Made by a program: the position numbers and the translations under genes. DNA of 64,000 nt from NCBI RefSeq assembly GCF_014243345.1, contig NZ_JACLZF010000001.1, forward strand, positions 1 to 64,000, read 5' to 3'. Source of the DNA: Robiginitalea sp. SC105. Its GTDB lineage: Bacteria; Bacteroidota; Bacteroidia; Flavobacteriales; Flavobacteriaceae. Under the pieces are notes generated by a model, which did not search any database, was not told the origin of the DNA, and was given only the letters and a program-made list of their open reading frames with translations. Of the stretch, positions 40,501 through 54,000 are shown piece by piece (within the stretch, counting starts at the first letter, position 1; the number at the start of each line of letters is the position of its first letter).

Positions 40501-43500
40501 CCAGACGGATGGAAATCATCCAGAAAGAGATGGTGATCCAGTCCAAATCCCTGGACGAGATTACCAAACTGGCGGCCGAAAAGGAAGAATTGCTCGCGGC
40601 CATACCGGCCATCCAGCCCATAAACAATGAAGACCTGACGCGCATGGCCTCCGGATACGGCTGGCGTTCCGACCCCTTCACCAAAGCCCGGAAAATGCAC
40701 TGGGGCATGGATTTCACGGCACCCCGAGGCACCCCGATCTACGCCTCCGGGGACGGGACGGTATCCCGGGCGGACAACAACGCCTCCGGGTATGGCAAAC
40801 ACGTTCGTATCGAACACGGGTACGGGTACATGTCGCTGTACGGCCACCTGAGCAAATACAATGTGAAAAGGGGGCAAAAAGTAAAGCGGGGCGACCTGAT
40901 CGGCTTTGTGGGCAGTACCGGCAGGAGCGAAGCCCCCCACCTCCACTACGAGGTCTGGAAGGACGGGGACCGGATCAACCCCATCAACTTCTACTACGGC
41001 AGCTTGACGGCCGAGGAGTTTGAAAACATGCTCATCTACGCCAACCAGGAAAACCAATCGCTCGACTGATGCATGTAGAACTCCCGGAAAAACGCTATTA
41101 CGGCATTGGCGAAGTGGCCAGGGCCTTTGAGGTAAACACCTCCCTGATCCGCTTTTGGGAAAAGGAATTCGACGTGCTCCAGCCCAAAAAAAATGCGAAA
41201 GGGAACCGGAAGTTCACCCCTGCGGACATCAAAAACCTCGAACTCATCTACCACCTGGTAAAAGAACGCGGCTTCACCCTGGAAGGCGCCAAAACCCACC
41301 TGAAGGAAAACCGGCAGAAAACCCTCAGCAATTTCGAGATCATCCGGAAACTGGAGCGGGTAAAAGCCGAGCTGATCAAGATCAAGGACCAGCTCTGATG
41401 TAACTTTTCGGCCATTTCGGCTACCTATAGAGTACTAACCTTAAATTGATAAATAGCATGAAAAAGTGGCTTATCCCTTTGCTCATCGTGGGCGTTCTCG
41501 TCTTCTTTGGAATTATCATTTTTTCCTGGTCGGTGAGATTCAACAACACGGCCGTCACCTACGAGGCCAATGCCAAAACGGCCTGGTCCAACGTGGAGAG
41601 TTCCTACCAGCGACGCAACGACCTGATCGGCAACCTGGTGAAAACCGTACAGGGGGCTGCGGATTTTGAACGGGAAACCCTGCGGGAAGTGATCGAAGCG
41701 CGGTCCAAGGCGACCTCCACCACCATCGATGCGAATAACCTGAGTGCGGAGCAACTGGCGGAATTCCAGCAGGCCCAGAGCGGGCTTTCCTCTGCCCTTT
41801 CCAGGCTGTTGGTCACCGTGGAGCGGTATCCCGAACTCCGGGCCAACCAGAACTTCCTGGAACTGCAAAGCCAGCTGGAAGGCACGGAAAACCGCATCAA
41901 CGTGGCCCGGGACCGGTTCAATGAGGCGGTGAACACCTACGACATCCACATTAAGAAATTCCCGAATTCCCTGTTTGCGGGCTGGTTTGGCTTTGATGAG
42001 ATGCCCCGTTATGAGGCAGACGCCGGATCTGAAAATGCCCCGGATGTGAATTTTGAATTCGACTAGGCCATGTCCGAAGTCGAAGAACTGCTGACCCCAG
42101 AAGAAGAAACCGAGGTCGTCGAAGCCATCCGGGAAGCGGAACGGGAGACCTCGGGCGAAATCCGGGTGCACCTGGAGTATTCCGTAAAAGGCGAACCCCT
42201 CAAGCGGGCAGGTGAGCTGTTTTACGCCCTCAAAATGGAGAACACCCGGGAGCGAAACGGGGTATTGATCTACATCGCCGTCCACGACCACCGGTTTGCC
42301 ATCTACGGGGACAAGGGGATCGACAAGGCGGTCCCGGAAGGGTTCTGGGACACCACCCGCGATGCGATGCAAAAGAACTTCCGCAAGGGCGCGTTCAAGG
42401 AGGGTATCTTGGCCGGGGTACGCAGTGCGGGCCGCGAATTAAAAGCGCATTTCCCGTGGCGGCCGGGAGACGAAAACGAACTGAGCAATGAAGTTTCCAA
42501 AAGCTAGCATCCTGTTTTTTATTGCCTTCCTCCTGGCCGGAAGCTGGCTGCAAGCGCAGTTCCAGATCCCGGAAAAACCATCGGTATCGGAACAAACCAG
42601 CCTCTACGATTATTACGGATTGCTTACCGAGGCCCAGGCCAACGCGCTGGAACAAAAACTCATCCGGTATTCGGACAGCACCTCCACCCAGATCGTGGTG
42701 GCCATCATCGCCTCTACGGAAGGGGAGAATATCCAGTACCTGGGGGCCCAGTGGGGACAGGCCTGGGGGATCGGGCAGGAGAAGGAGGACAACGGCATCC
42801 TGATGCTGCTCGCGCGGGACGACCGCCGAATCGGCATCAATACGGGGTATGGCCTGGAGGAGTTCCTGACCGATGCGCTGTCGCGGCGGATCATCAACCA
42901 GGTTATCATCCCAGAATTCAAGGCCGGGGACTACTATGCCGGCCTGGATAAAGGCACGGATGCCATCTTTGAGGTCCTGACGGGTCAATTCCAGGGCAGT
43001 GGCCGTTCCGGGTCCGGTGGAGGGTTCCCTTTCCGGGCATTGCTCCCCTTTATCATCTTCATTGTCATCATCATAATCCTGGCTTCGCGCAAAAACCGCG
43101 GGGGCGGGCGCGGCGGCAGGCGCCGGGGGCTCGATATCTGGGATGTGATCATCCTGAGCAACATGGGGCGCTCCGGTTCGTCCCGGGGCGGGTTTGGCAG
43201 CGGCGGCGGCTTTGGAGGCGGTGGCTTCGGAGGCGGTTTCGGCGGGGGTGGCTTCGGCGGAGGCGGCGCTTCCGGCGGGTGGTAATCCATCTGTTTTTCC
43301 CGGTTCAGGGTGACGTACCCCTATAAATAGCAGGATTTACTTCTTCCGCATGTAGATATCCATCGGCACGCCGGTAAAGTTGAATTGTTCCCGGATTTTG
43401 TTCTCGAGGAACCGCTTGTAGGAGTCCTTAACGTACTGGGGCAGGTTGCAGAAAAATGCAAACTGGGGAAAGGGCGTCGGCAGTTGGGTGACGAATTTGA

Positions 43501-46500
43501 TCTTGACGTATTTGCCCTTGATAGCCGGGGGCGGGTACTTCTCGATGATGGGCAGCATCAGGTCGTTCAGTTTGCGTGTCGGTATCCGGCGCGAGCGGTT
43601 TTCGTATACCTCAACGGCCGTCTCAATGGCCTTGAAGATCCGCTGCTTGTTCAGGGCAGAGATAAATACGATGGGGATATCCGTGAACGGCGAGGTGGCC
43701 TCCTTGATCATTTTGGTATACTCCTTGACCGAAGAGGTATCCTTTTCCACCAGGTCCCATTTGTTGACCAGGATCACAATGCCTTTGTGGTTCCGCTGGG
43801 CCAGCCAGAAGATATTCTGCACCTGCCCGTCAAAACCCCGGTTCGCATCCACCAGCAACAGGCAGACGTCCGCGTTCTCGATGGTGCGCACCGAACGCAT
43901 CACCGAGTAAAATTCCAGGTCCTCCTTGACCTTTGCCTTCCGGCGGATACCTGCGGTATCCACCAGGTTGAACTCAAAACCAAACCGGTTATAGCGGGTA
44001 TCGATGCTGTCCCGTGTGGTCCCGGCAATGTCGGTGACGATATACCGTTCTTCCCCGATGAGCGCATTGATGAATGAGGACTTGCCTGCATTGGGGCGGC
44101 CCACAACCGCAAAGCGGGGCACGTTTTCCTCCCTGGGGGGACGGTCCGGAAGGGCGGGGATCAGGGCGTCCAGCAATTCCCCCGTGCCGCTCCCGTTGAT
44201 ACTGGATACCGGGTAGTATTCGCCCAGCCCAAGGGAATAGAATTCTACGGCATCCTCCAGACGGGCTGCATTGTCCACCTTGTTGACCACCAGAAAAATG
44301 GGTTTTTCAACTTTCCGAAGCAGCTGGGCCACCTCTTCATCCATCCCGGTTACACCTGTAGCGGCATCCACCATAAACAGGATGGCATCGGCCTCGTCGA
44401 TGGCCAGGCGGACCTGCTTGTCGATTTCCTTTTCGAATACGTCGTCGCTGCCAATCACGTAGCCGCCGGTATCGATCAGGGAAAATTCCTTGCCGTTCCA
44501 GTCGCTCTTGCCGTAGTGCCGGTCGCGCGTCACCCCGCTGACAGCATCCACGATCGCCTCCCGGCGCTGGATCATGCGGTTGAAAAAAGTGGACTTCCCG
44601 ACATTGGGTCGCCCTACAATGGCTACGATTGCGGACATAAACGTGGTTCAGGCCACAAAGGTAGTGTTAAAGGGCTTACTATGAAACGGGATAATATGAG
44701 ATTGGAAATAACGGATCCTAAAGTTCGTCAGGAACAGTCCTTTTTACCTGGGACCGGTTTAAGGCCAGATAGGATTCGCCAATTTCCCTGTTCCGGATGA
44801 TTTTAGCAGGGCTTCCATAAGCCACCTTATAACCAGGGATATCATTAATTACAAGCGACCCGGCACCGACTACTGTATGCATTTCAATTGAAACGTTTTC
44901 TATCACGTTGGTTCCTATTGAAATGGCCGAGCAATAACCCAACTGGAAGTTTCCGCCAACACCGACACGGGGGGCCAAAGAAGAAAAATCAGCCATTTGC
45001 CCGTCATGGCCAAGAGAAGAAAGGGTATTAAGGATGCAATGCCGGCCAATGACCGAATTCGCATTTACAATTACACCCGGCATGATCACTGACCCATTCC
45101 CAATCCGGACATCCTTCCCGATGTTTGCCGTTGGGTGCACGGCACTTACAAAACGAAATTCGGGTATCACCTTTTTAATCCGGTTTACCATAGCCTGGCG
45201 GATCCAGTTATCCCCTATGGCGACAATACCACCATAGATATTGAACTTTTCGATTAAATAGGGTAAATCTTTGGTATTGCCCAATATCTCATAACCGTTC
45301 TTTTTTGGTCCTTTGCGCTTGTAGGTATCCAAAAAACCAATGGGCTTGTATTGTCCCTGCGATTCAATAATATCCAACACGACACTCCCATGTCCTGAAG
45401 CGCCGAAAATTAGTATATTATTCATAGGGACAGGGGGACTTTTATGCATTTCATCGATGAAATCGAACCGTTTATCGATTGTGAAGATAAAATTAATTAT
45501 AGGACAATACTACACTTTCTTTCTGGATTGTCAGAAAATTCGGGGTGAATGCATCCGCTTTATACCGGATAAAGCCAATTCGAAACTTTTCGGCGCTGGC
45601 CCGGCCAGGTTTAGGAGTCGTACCCAAAGCGACGGAGCTGGCGGGAGTCGTTCCTCCAGTTTTTGTTGACCTTCACAAAGAGTTCGAGGAATACCTTTTT
45701 GTCGAAAAACGTCTCGAGGTCCTTGCGGGCCGCGGTACCCACCCGTTTCAGCGCACTGCCCTTATGCCCGATCAGGATGCCCTTCTGGGTGTCTCGTTCC
45801 ACCATGATGACCGCGCCAATGCGGATGATCTCCTCGGTTTCTTCAAAAGTTTCCGTTTCGATCTCCACCGCATAGGGGATTTCCTTCTTGTAATTGAGCA
45901 GGATCTTTTCGCGGATGATCTCGTTAACGAAAAACCGTTCCGGCCGGTCGGTGAGCTGGTCCTTGGGAAAATAGGGCGGTGCTTCCGGCAACAGTTCCAG
46001 GATCCGGTCCAGGACCTCCCGCACGCCGAATTGTTCCAGGGCCGAGATTGGTATTACCTCGGCATTGGGGAACTGTTCCTTCCAGAAGGCCACCTGGGCC
46101 TCCAGGGCTTCCTGGGCAGAGGTATCTATTTTGTTGATCAGCAACAGAACCGGGATCCTGCTGTTGCGGATCTTGTCGGCAAACGCCTCGTCCTTCAGCC
46201 CCTTCTCCCCTATTTCGACCATGTAGAGCAGGATATCCGCATCCACCAGGGACAACCGTACCGCATCCATCATCGATTCCTGCAGGCCATAGGCGGGTTT
46301 GATGATCCCAGGGGTATCCGAGAAGACGATCTGGAAGGACTCCCCGTTGACGATGCCCAGGATGCGGTGCCGGGTGGTCTGTGCCTTCGAAGTGATAATG
46401 GAGAGCCGTTCCCCCACCAGGGCGTTCATGAGGGTGGACTTGCCCACGTTGGGGTTCCCGATGATGTTCACGAAGCCTGCTTTATGCTTTTCCATGGCGA

Positions 46501-47985
46501 AGTTCTTTAAAGTAAATTTTGGCTGCTGCATTCACCTTTGGCGCCAGCCACAGGACGGCAATCATGTTTGGGATGACCATCAGGGCATAGGACAGGTCGA
46601 TCAGGTTCTTGACAAGCTCCAGGGAGGCCACCGCCGCAAAAACAATCATGATCACAAAGTACCAGTTGTAATACTTCCCGATCCGCGCCGTGGTCAGGAA
46701 GGAAAGGCTTTTGACCCCATAGTAGGAATAGGTGAAGAGCGTGGAAAGGGCAAAAGCCGTGACGATGAGCATCAGGAGTTCGTCCCCGTAGCCGAAAAGA
46801 GTGGTCCGGAAGGCATTCAGGGTCATCACAATGCCGCTCCCGTCCTCCAGATAGGCCCCGCTGAGGATGATGACCACCGCAGTGAAGGTACACACCAGGA
46901 TGGTGTCGATAAACGGGCCAAGCATGGCCACGAGCCCTTCCTTGATCGGCTGGTCGTTCCGGCTCTGCCCGTGGTACATGGGTGCACTCCCCAGACCGGC
47001 CTCATTGGAAAACATGGCCCTGCGGATCCCGATGATCACCAACCCCCAGAAACCCCCGGTTACAGCCGTCTTAAAGTTCCACGCCTCCCGAAGGATCATT
47101 TTCAGGGAGGGCCAGACGAGTTCCGAATTCAGCACCATCACTACGATCACCGCCACGAGGTAGAGCAATACCATAAACGGCACAATGGCAGATGCCACTT
47201 TGGCAATCTTGGTCAGACCCCCGAAGATGACAAAGGAGGTAATGAGCGCCAGCACCAGGCCGATGAGCAGTTTCCAGTTGAATTCGGAGGTGGCCCAGAT
47301 GGTCTCCGTGGGCTCGACCACGCTCATAAAGGTTTCCGTAAACTGGTTGGCGGTGAATACCCCGAGGAAACCGAACAGGCCGCATATGCAGAAAAACACG
47401 GCCAGCGGTCGGGCTTTGGGACCCATCCCCCGGGTAATATAGAACATGGGGCCTCCCTGCAATTTCCCGTCCGAATCCGTACCCCGGTACATGATGGCAA
47501 GGCTGCAGGAATAGTATTTGATGCACATCCCGATCAGGGCGGTCATCCAGATCCAGAACACCACCCCCGGGCCGCCATCGTGGATGGCGATGGCCACCCC
47601 CGAGATATTGCCCAGACCCACCGTGGCGGCAACCGCCGCCGACAGCGCCTGGAAGGAACTCACTTCCCCCTGGGCGTTTTTATCGTCGTATTTGCCGGCC
47701 GTGATGGCCAGGGCATGCCGAAAGTACCGGTAAGGCGCGAAGCCCGAGTAGAAAACCAGGAAAAGGCCGCCCCCGATAAGCAGCAGGAACATGGGCCACT
47801 CCGTGTAGGGTATCAGGGCCGATAAGAAATCGTTGATTGCTTCCATTTACAGTACCTGAATCGCCGAAGTTAGGGATTTTCAGAAAAGGAGCTCCTGAGC
47901 AACGCAATAATTCCCTGAGCCAATTCCTTGACAAAACCAATAAAGCTTCGTATATTTGCCGTCCACATCGCGGGGTAGAGCAGTA

Positions 47986-48018
<33 letters not shown>

Positions 48019-51000
48019 TGGTTCGAGTCCAGTCCCCGCTACAAGGAAAGCCATCAACGGAAGTTGGTGGCTTTTTTCATTGGAATCAGGCGGAGCTTGC
48101 TCCAGCCTGAGGACGAGGAAAAAAGCCAACGTCCCGCGCCAGCGGGGCAGGTGGCTTTCCTTGTAAAGCCACCCCAGAGGCCGCTTTCGAGCGAAGCGAG
48201 AAAGCAATCCAGTCCCACGGAGGGGTCCGGATTTCGAGCGAAGCGAGGAAGCAATCCAGTCCGATGAAGGGGCATAGAAGCTATGAGAAAAAAAGCAACT
48301 GGGCACAACGAGGGCACGCATCTTTCAACAAAAGTTGGTACCTTGAGAACAAAGATACCATCATGGGAATATTCTGGGACCTGTTGCAACAGGACGAGCT
48401 GGACAAGCAGGAAAAAAAGGCCAAAAGCCTTGAGGAACGCATCGATCTACTGGAGAAGGACCTGGCAGCTACGCGCGGTCTCCTCAAAAAAACACTGGTG
48501 GCCCTGGAGAAGCACCTCGCCACCGATATCGACGGGGACGGGAAAACCGGCTAATGCCCGAAACATTTTAAAATCCTCCCTGGACACCATAAACATCATA
48601 ACGCTGATTGCCATCATCCTTTTTGCAAGGCTGGGCATCCGCTTGCTGATGCGTTACCGCAAAAAAGGGGATAAAAAAAAGAAAGAAGATCTATGATCCC
48701 GGAGTTATAGGTCTTCCTTTTTTTTTCCGGCCGGGACCCTGGCAAGGGAACCCTGTCCCGCGAGGGAATCCTTTTCCCCGACAATGGGCCCCTCGGCATC
48801 GTGATCTGGAAAAGGAAGATTCTCAGGATCGATGCCTGTATGGAGGGTTACCTCCGGCCGCTGCTGCCGAAAGATGTCCAGGGCGCGGCCCGAAAACTGA
48901 GTGCCGTACAAATAGACATGCCGCAAGCCGCCCATACCCATCAGGATAGGCAGGCTGGCATCCCCCAAACCGGTTTCGTAAATTTTTAAAACCTCTAGTT
49001 TTAACAGGTTGGCAAGCGGTCTGAATGTGCTGTCGGCCACTGGCGTCCGGTCGATCTCCAGCCATTCCATGTTCGGGCAATTCCCGACCCATTCCAGTTC
49101 GGTCCGCCCAATGGGCAGGCCGCTCAGGTCGAGTTCCACGATATTGCCCGATAATGCCCTCAGGGAGGTGACTGTAGTCGAATCGTAGGTCGGAGGAAGG
49201 TAGATATTAACGCTCAGCGCCTCGGAGTTCCCGGAGATCCGGCGGATAGTGGTGTAATCGTTGCCCAGGTTTTCAATCGTCGAGTCGGCGACCTTCGGGA
49301 GCCCGGCCCACTTATCCTCCCGTTTCGGTTCCCGGAGCTCCTTCAGCAGGCCCAGCAGCGGCTCCTGTATGGGCAGATCGTTCATGCGAAGCGTGTCCGG
49401 GGCCCCCAGGGCGACCCATCTTTCGATCATCCGTATCTGGGATTTGTCCAGCGGCCGTTCGCCCTGAGGGGGCATGTGCGCCTCGTCAGCCAACGGTAGG
49501 TGCAGGCGCCGGATGATTTCGCTCCGTTCCATATCCCCTGGGACAATCACCGGGCCGTTTTCACCCCCTGTGCGCAGCCCATCGAGGGAAGTCAGCAACA
49601 GTTCGCCTTTTTGCTTGCTGGGGTTGTGGCATTTCACGCAGTGATCATCCAGGATTACCTGGACCACATCCTGATAGATCAAGGGGTTTTCGGGAAGTTC
49701 CCGCTTGGCCTTTTCCCCCGGAAAAGCCAGAAAATCCTCCCCGTGCGTGGTCATCCCCCCGTAGTGGCCCGCGGCCAGGATCAGGGCCAAAAGAATGACC
49801 TGGATGCCCCATTGGAGATACGTACGCTGCTGCATTTCCCGCCGAAAGCCATACCAAAACGCGGCCCCCAGGGCTACTCCGGCCCCGAGGTACTGGTGCC
49901 ACCAGAGCAGGGAACCTTTGACCACGACATCCCGGGCAAGGAAAAAACCGGTGATGGCCGTTAACAGGGCGGAAACCACGGCGATTTCAAACAGCAGGAC
50001 CGGGAAGTTCCGGCGGGTAAAACCCAGGAAGATCACACCTAGCAGGAGGACGATCGGGAAATGGACCAGGACGGGGTGCCACCGGCCAATCCATACAACC
50101 CATTCGGGGACGACCAGGTAGGATTCGAACAACAGGCAGAAACCAAGGAAGACCGAAAGGCCCAACACAAGGTATCCCGTAATTTGACGTCTATTCGTTT
50201 GGGGCATGGCTCAGGCTAAAAGATCATCGATGACATTTCCCGCCACGTCGGTCAGGCGGAACCTCCGCCCCTGGTATTTGTAGGTCAGCTTTTCGTGATC
50301 CAGCCCCATCGCGTACATGAGCGTCGCGTGAAAATCATTGATATGTACCGGGTTCTCCTCGATGTTATAACCGAATTCGTCGGTCCTCCCGTAGGTGATC
50401 CCCGGTTTGACCCCCCCACCGGCCATCCAGATGCTGAATGCCCGGGGATGGTGGTCCCGCCCGTAATTTTTGGGGTCAAAGTTCCCCTGGCAATAGTTGG
50501 TCCGCCCAAATTCTCCACCCCAGATCACCAGGGTATCTTCGAGGAGTCCCCGTTGTTTCAGGTCGATGATGAGTGCGGCCGAAGCCTGGTCCACATCCCG
50601 GGCCTGGCCTGCCATCTCGTCCGGCAGGTTCCCATGCTGATCCCATCCCTGGTGATAGAGCTGGATAAATCGGACCCCATTTTCAGCGAGCCTTCTGGCC
50701 TGTAGGGCGTTTGCCGCATAGGTGCCGGGCACCTGGCAATCCTCTCCATACAATTTGACGATATGCTCAGGCTCCTTGGTAACGTCCATCACTTCGGGCA
50801 CGGACATCTGCATCCGGTACGCCATCTCATACTGGGCGATCCGGGATTCGATTTCGTCATCCCCCGTAGCGTTCTGGTGGAGTTCATTCAGGGTCGCCAC
50901 GTGGTCGAGCATATGCCGCTTGTCCGACCGCGATACCCCATCCGGGTTATTGAGGTACAGGACGGGGTTATGGCCCGAACGCAGGAGTACCCCCTGGTGT

Positions 51001-54000
51001 TTCGAATCCAGGAAACCGCTCGACCACAGCTTGGAATACAGGCCCTGGCTGTTCCCTTTGCCGCGGGACGTAAGCACGACGAATGAAGGTAGGTTCTTGT
51101 TCTCGTTACCCAGGCCGTAACTCATCCAGGACCCCATGCTAGGGCGGCCTGAAATCTGGCTGCCTGTCTGGAAAAAGGTGATCGCCGGGTCGTGGTTGAT
51201 CGCTTCGGTATGCATACTTTTTACGAAGCACAAATCGTCCACGATCTTTGAAAGGTACGGGAAATAGTCGCTCACCCAGGCACCGCTCTCCCCGTACTGT
51301 TTGAATCCAACAGCTGCGGGCATGAGTGGGAACCGTTCCTGTTCGGAGGTCATTCCCGTAAGGCGCTGTCCCTGGCGGACCGACTCGGGAAGATCCTCGC
51401 CCATCCGTTGGAGCAGGGTAGGTTTGTAATCAAAGGTCTCCAATTGGGAAGGTGCTCCGGCCTGGAACAGATAAATGATGCGTTTCGCCCTGGGGGCAAA
51501 ATGCGGTAAACCCGGTGCAGGGGACACCTGGGTGGGTCCGCTCCGGGTAAACAAGTCGGGGATCAGCAGGGATCCCAGGGCCAGGGACCCGATGCCGACA
51601 CTCAGTTGGGAAAAGAAGTGCCGCCGGTTTACTTTGAGCGGATGCTCGGATAGGGGATTGTCATTCATCATTATTCCCGGGTTATGGTTTCTGCTAGATT
51701 ATAGATGACCTGGGCCGTCAGCATCAATGCCGCCGTCCGGGCCCGGTCCGTGTCCTTTAGCTGGTAAGACCCGACCTGCAGCAACGGGTCGGCATCCTCA
51801 GGGCGTGTCGCATACCGTTGGTACATGTCCCGGTAAAACCGGCCGAGCGCCTCGCGTTCCCCCTGGCTGGGGTGCCGCATAAGAATCGTCCGGAAAACCT
51901 CCGGCACCCAGGTTCCTTCGGCCTGCCCACTCCCTATAATGCGCTGTGCAAGGACCCGGGATGCCTCCAGAACCTGGATATCGTTTTGCAAGGCGAGTGC
52001 CTGAAGCGGGGTATTCGTTTGCTGACGGCGGACTTCGGAAAAGTCACGGGTCGGGGCATCGAAGATGGTCATATTCGGGGGCGGCAAGGTCCGTTTCCAA
52101 AACGTATAGAGCGAGCGCCGATAGAGCTTTTCCCCGGAATCGGCCTCGTATTTCGTCAGGATGCCACGGTTCCCTCCGGCGTTGGTTTCCTCCCACAGCC
52201 CGGGTGGCTGGTAAGGTTTAACGCTCGGCCCGCCAATGTCCCGGTTCAGCAAGCCACTGGTGGCCAATATGTAGTCCCGGATCATTTCCCCGCTCAGGCG
52301 AAAGCGCCCGGCCCGCCCCAGGAGGAGGTTCTCCGGGTCCGCCTGCCTCAATTCCGGGGTAAGCCGGGATTGTTGCTGATACGTTGCCGACAGCATGATT
52401 TTCTTCAGCAGGTAGCGGATATCCCATCCGTTCTCCACAAAGTCCGCTGCAAGCCAATCCAGGAGCTCCGGATGGGTGGGCAAACTACCCTGTACCCCGA
52501 AATCCTCCGGCGTTCGCACCAATCCCTGCCCAAAGAGCAGTGCCCAAATCCGGTTGACAAACACCCGGGCAGTCAGAGGGTTTGCCGGGTCTGTCGTCCA
52601 ACGGGCCAGTCCGAGCCGGTTCTTTGGCAGGGAATCCGGGAAAGGCAGGATTTCCTCCGGGGTACCCGGGAACACCGCGTCGCCCGGCTCGTCGTAGTTT
52701 CCGCGGTTTAGCACATAGGTCTGGCGGGGCATGGAGTCATTCATAACCATTACGTTCACGGATTCCGTATCCTCCATATTGACAATGGACAGCAATTTTT
52801 CCGTTTCTTCCCGGGTGATCGTGATAAAGGGGGGATCGGCGAAAAAATGGTTTTGGGCCGCCTGTACCGCATCCATCTGCAACCCCTTTTCATCCACGTT
52901 GTTGAAAAAGGCATAAACCTGGTAATACTCTTTCTGGGAGATCGCATCGTACTTGTGGTCGTGGCATTTGGCACATTCCAGAGTGACGCCCAATACCGCC
53001 TTGCCAAAGGTGTTGGTCCGGTCCACCACGTAGGCCGATTGATACTCCTCCTGAATAACGCCCCCTTCCTGGGTGATCGGGTGGTTCCTGTTGAAGCCTG
53101 TCGCCAGTACCTGCTCCCTGTTTGCACCGGGGAGCAGGTCCCCTGCCAGTTGCCATTTCAGAAATTCGTCATAGGGCATATTCTCATTGAAGGCATGGAT
53201 GACCCAATCCCGCCAGGGCCACATGGACCGGTAACTGTCGTCCTGATAGCCATGGGAATCTGCGTAGCGCGCTATATCGAGCCAGTTCTGGGTCATCCGT
53301 TCCCCATAAGCAGGTAATTTCATGAGGGAGTCGATGTAGTCGGAAATCCCAACCCGCTCCGCCGGGATATCGGCAAACTTCAGGATATCCGGGGACGGCG
53401 GCAATCCGTTAAGGTCCAGACTGATGCGCCGGTACAAGGTAGGTAAATCCGCCCGTGGCGAAGGTTGCAGCCCGTTTTCCTCCAGTTTCCGCAGGACGAA
53501 AACATCAATTTCATTTTGTATGAATGCCGTATCGGTCACCGTTGGCAAGGGAGCTTTTTCCGGCGGCATGAAGGCCCAGTGCCGCTCGAATTCCGCCCCC
53601 TGTTCAATCCATTTTTCCAACAACTTCTTTTCGCGCCAGGTGAGGCTCAATTTGGAATCAGGAGGCGGCATCACCTGGTTTTCATCCCGGGAATGAATCC
53701 GCACATGGAGCAGGCTGCGCGCGGGTTTTCCCGGAACAATGGCAAACTTTCCAGGGTTTTCGGGCAATTCCCCAAGCGCCTCTTCCTCCATATCCAACCG
53801 CAAACCCGCTTTGCGCTTGTTGGCATCCGGCCCGTGGCAGGTATAGCAGTTATCGGAAAGGATCGGTTTGATGTGGAAATTGTAATCCACCACTTCGGGC
53901 AGCGGGGCCTGGACCAGATCGCTTTGGGGTGCCTCCCGTTTTACCTTGAGGTACCCAACCATCAGGATTCCCAGGCCGGCTAAAATGGTTGCAATGCCAA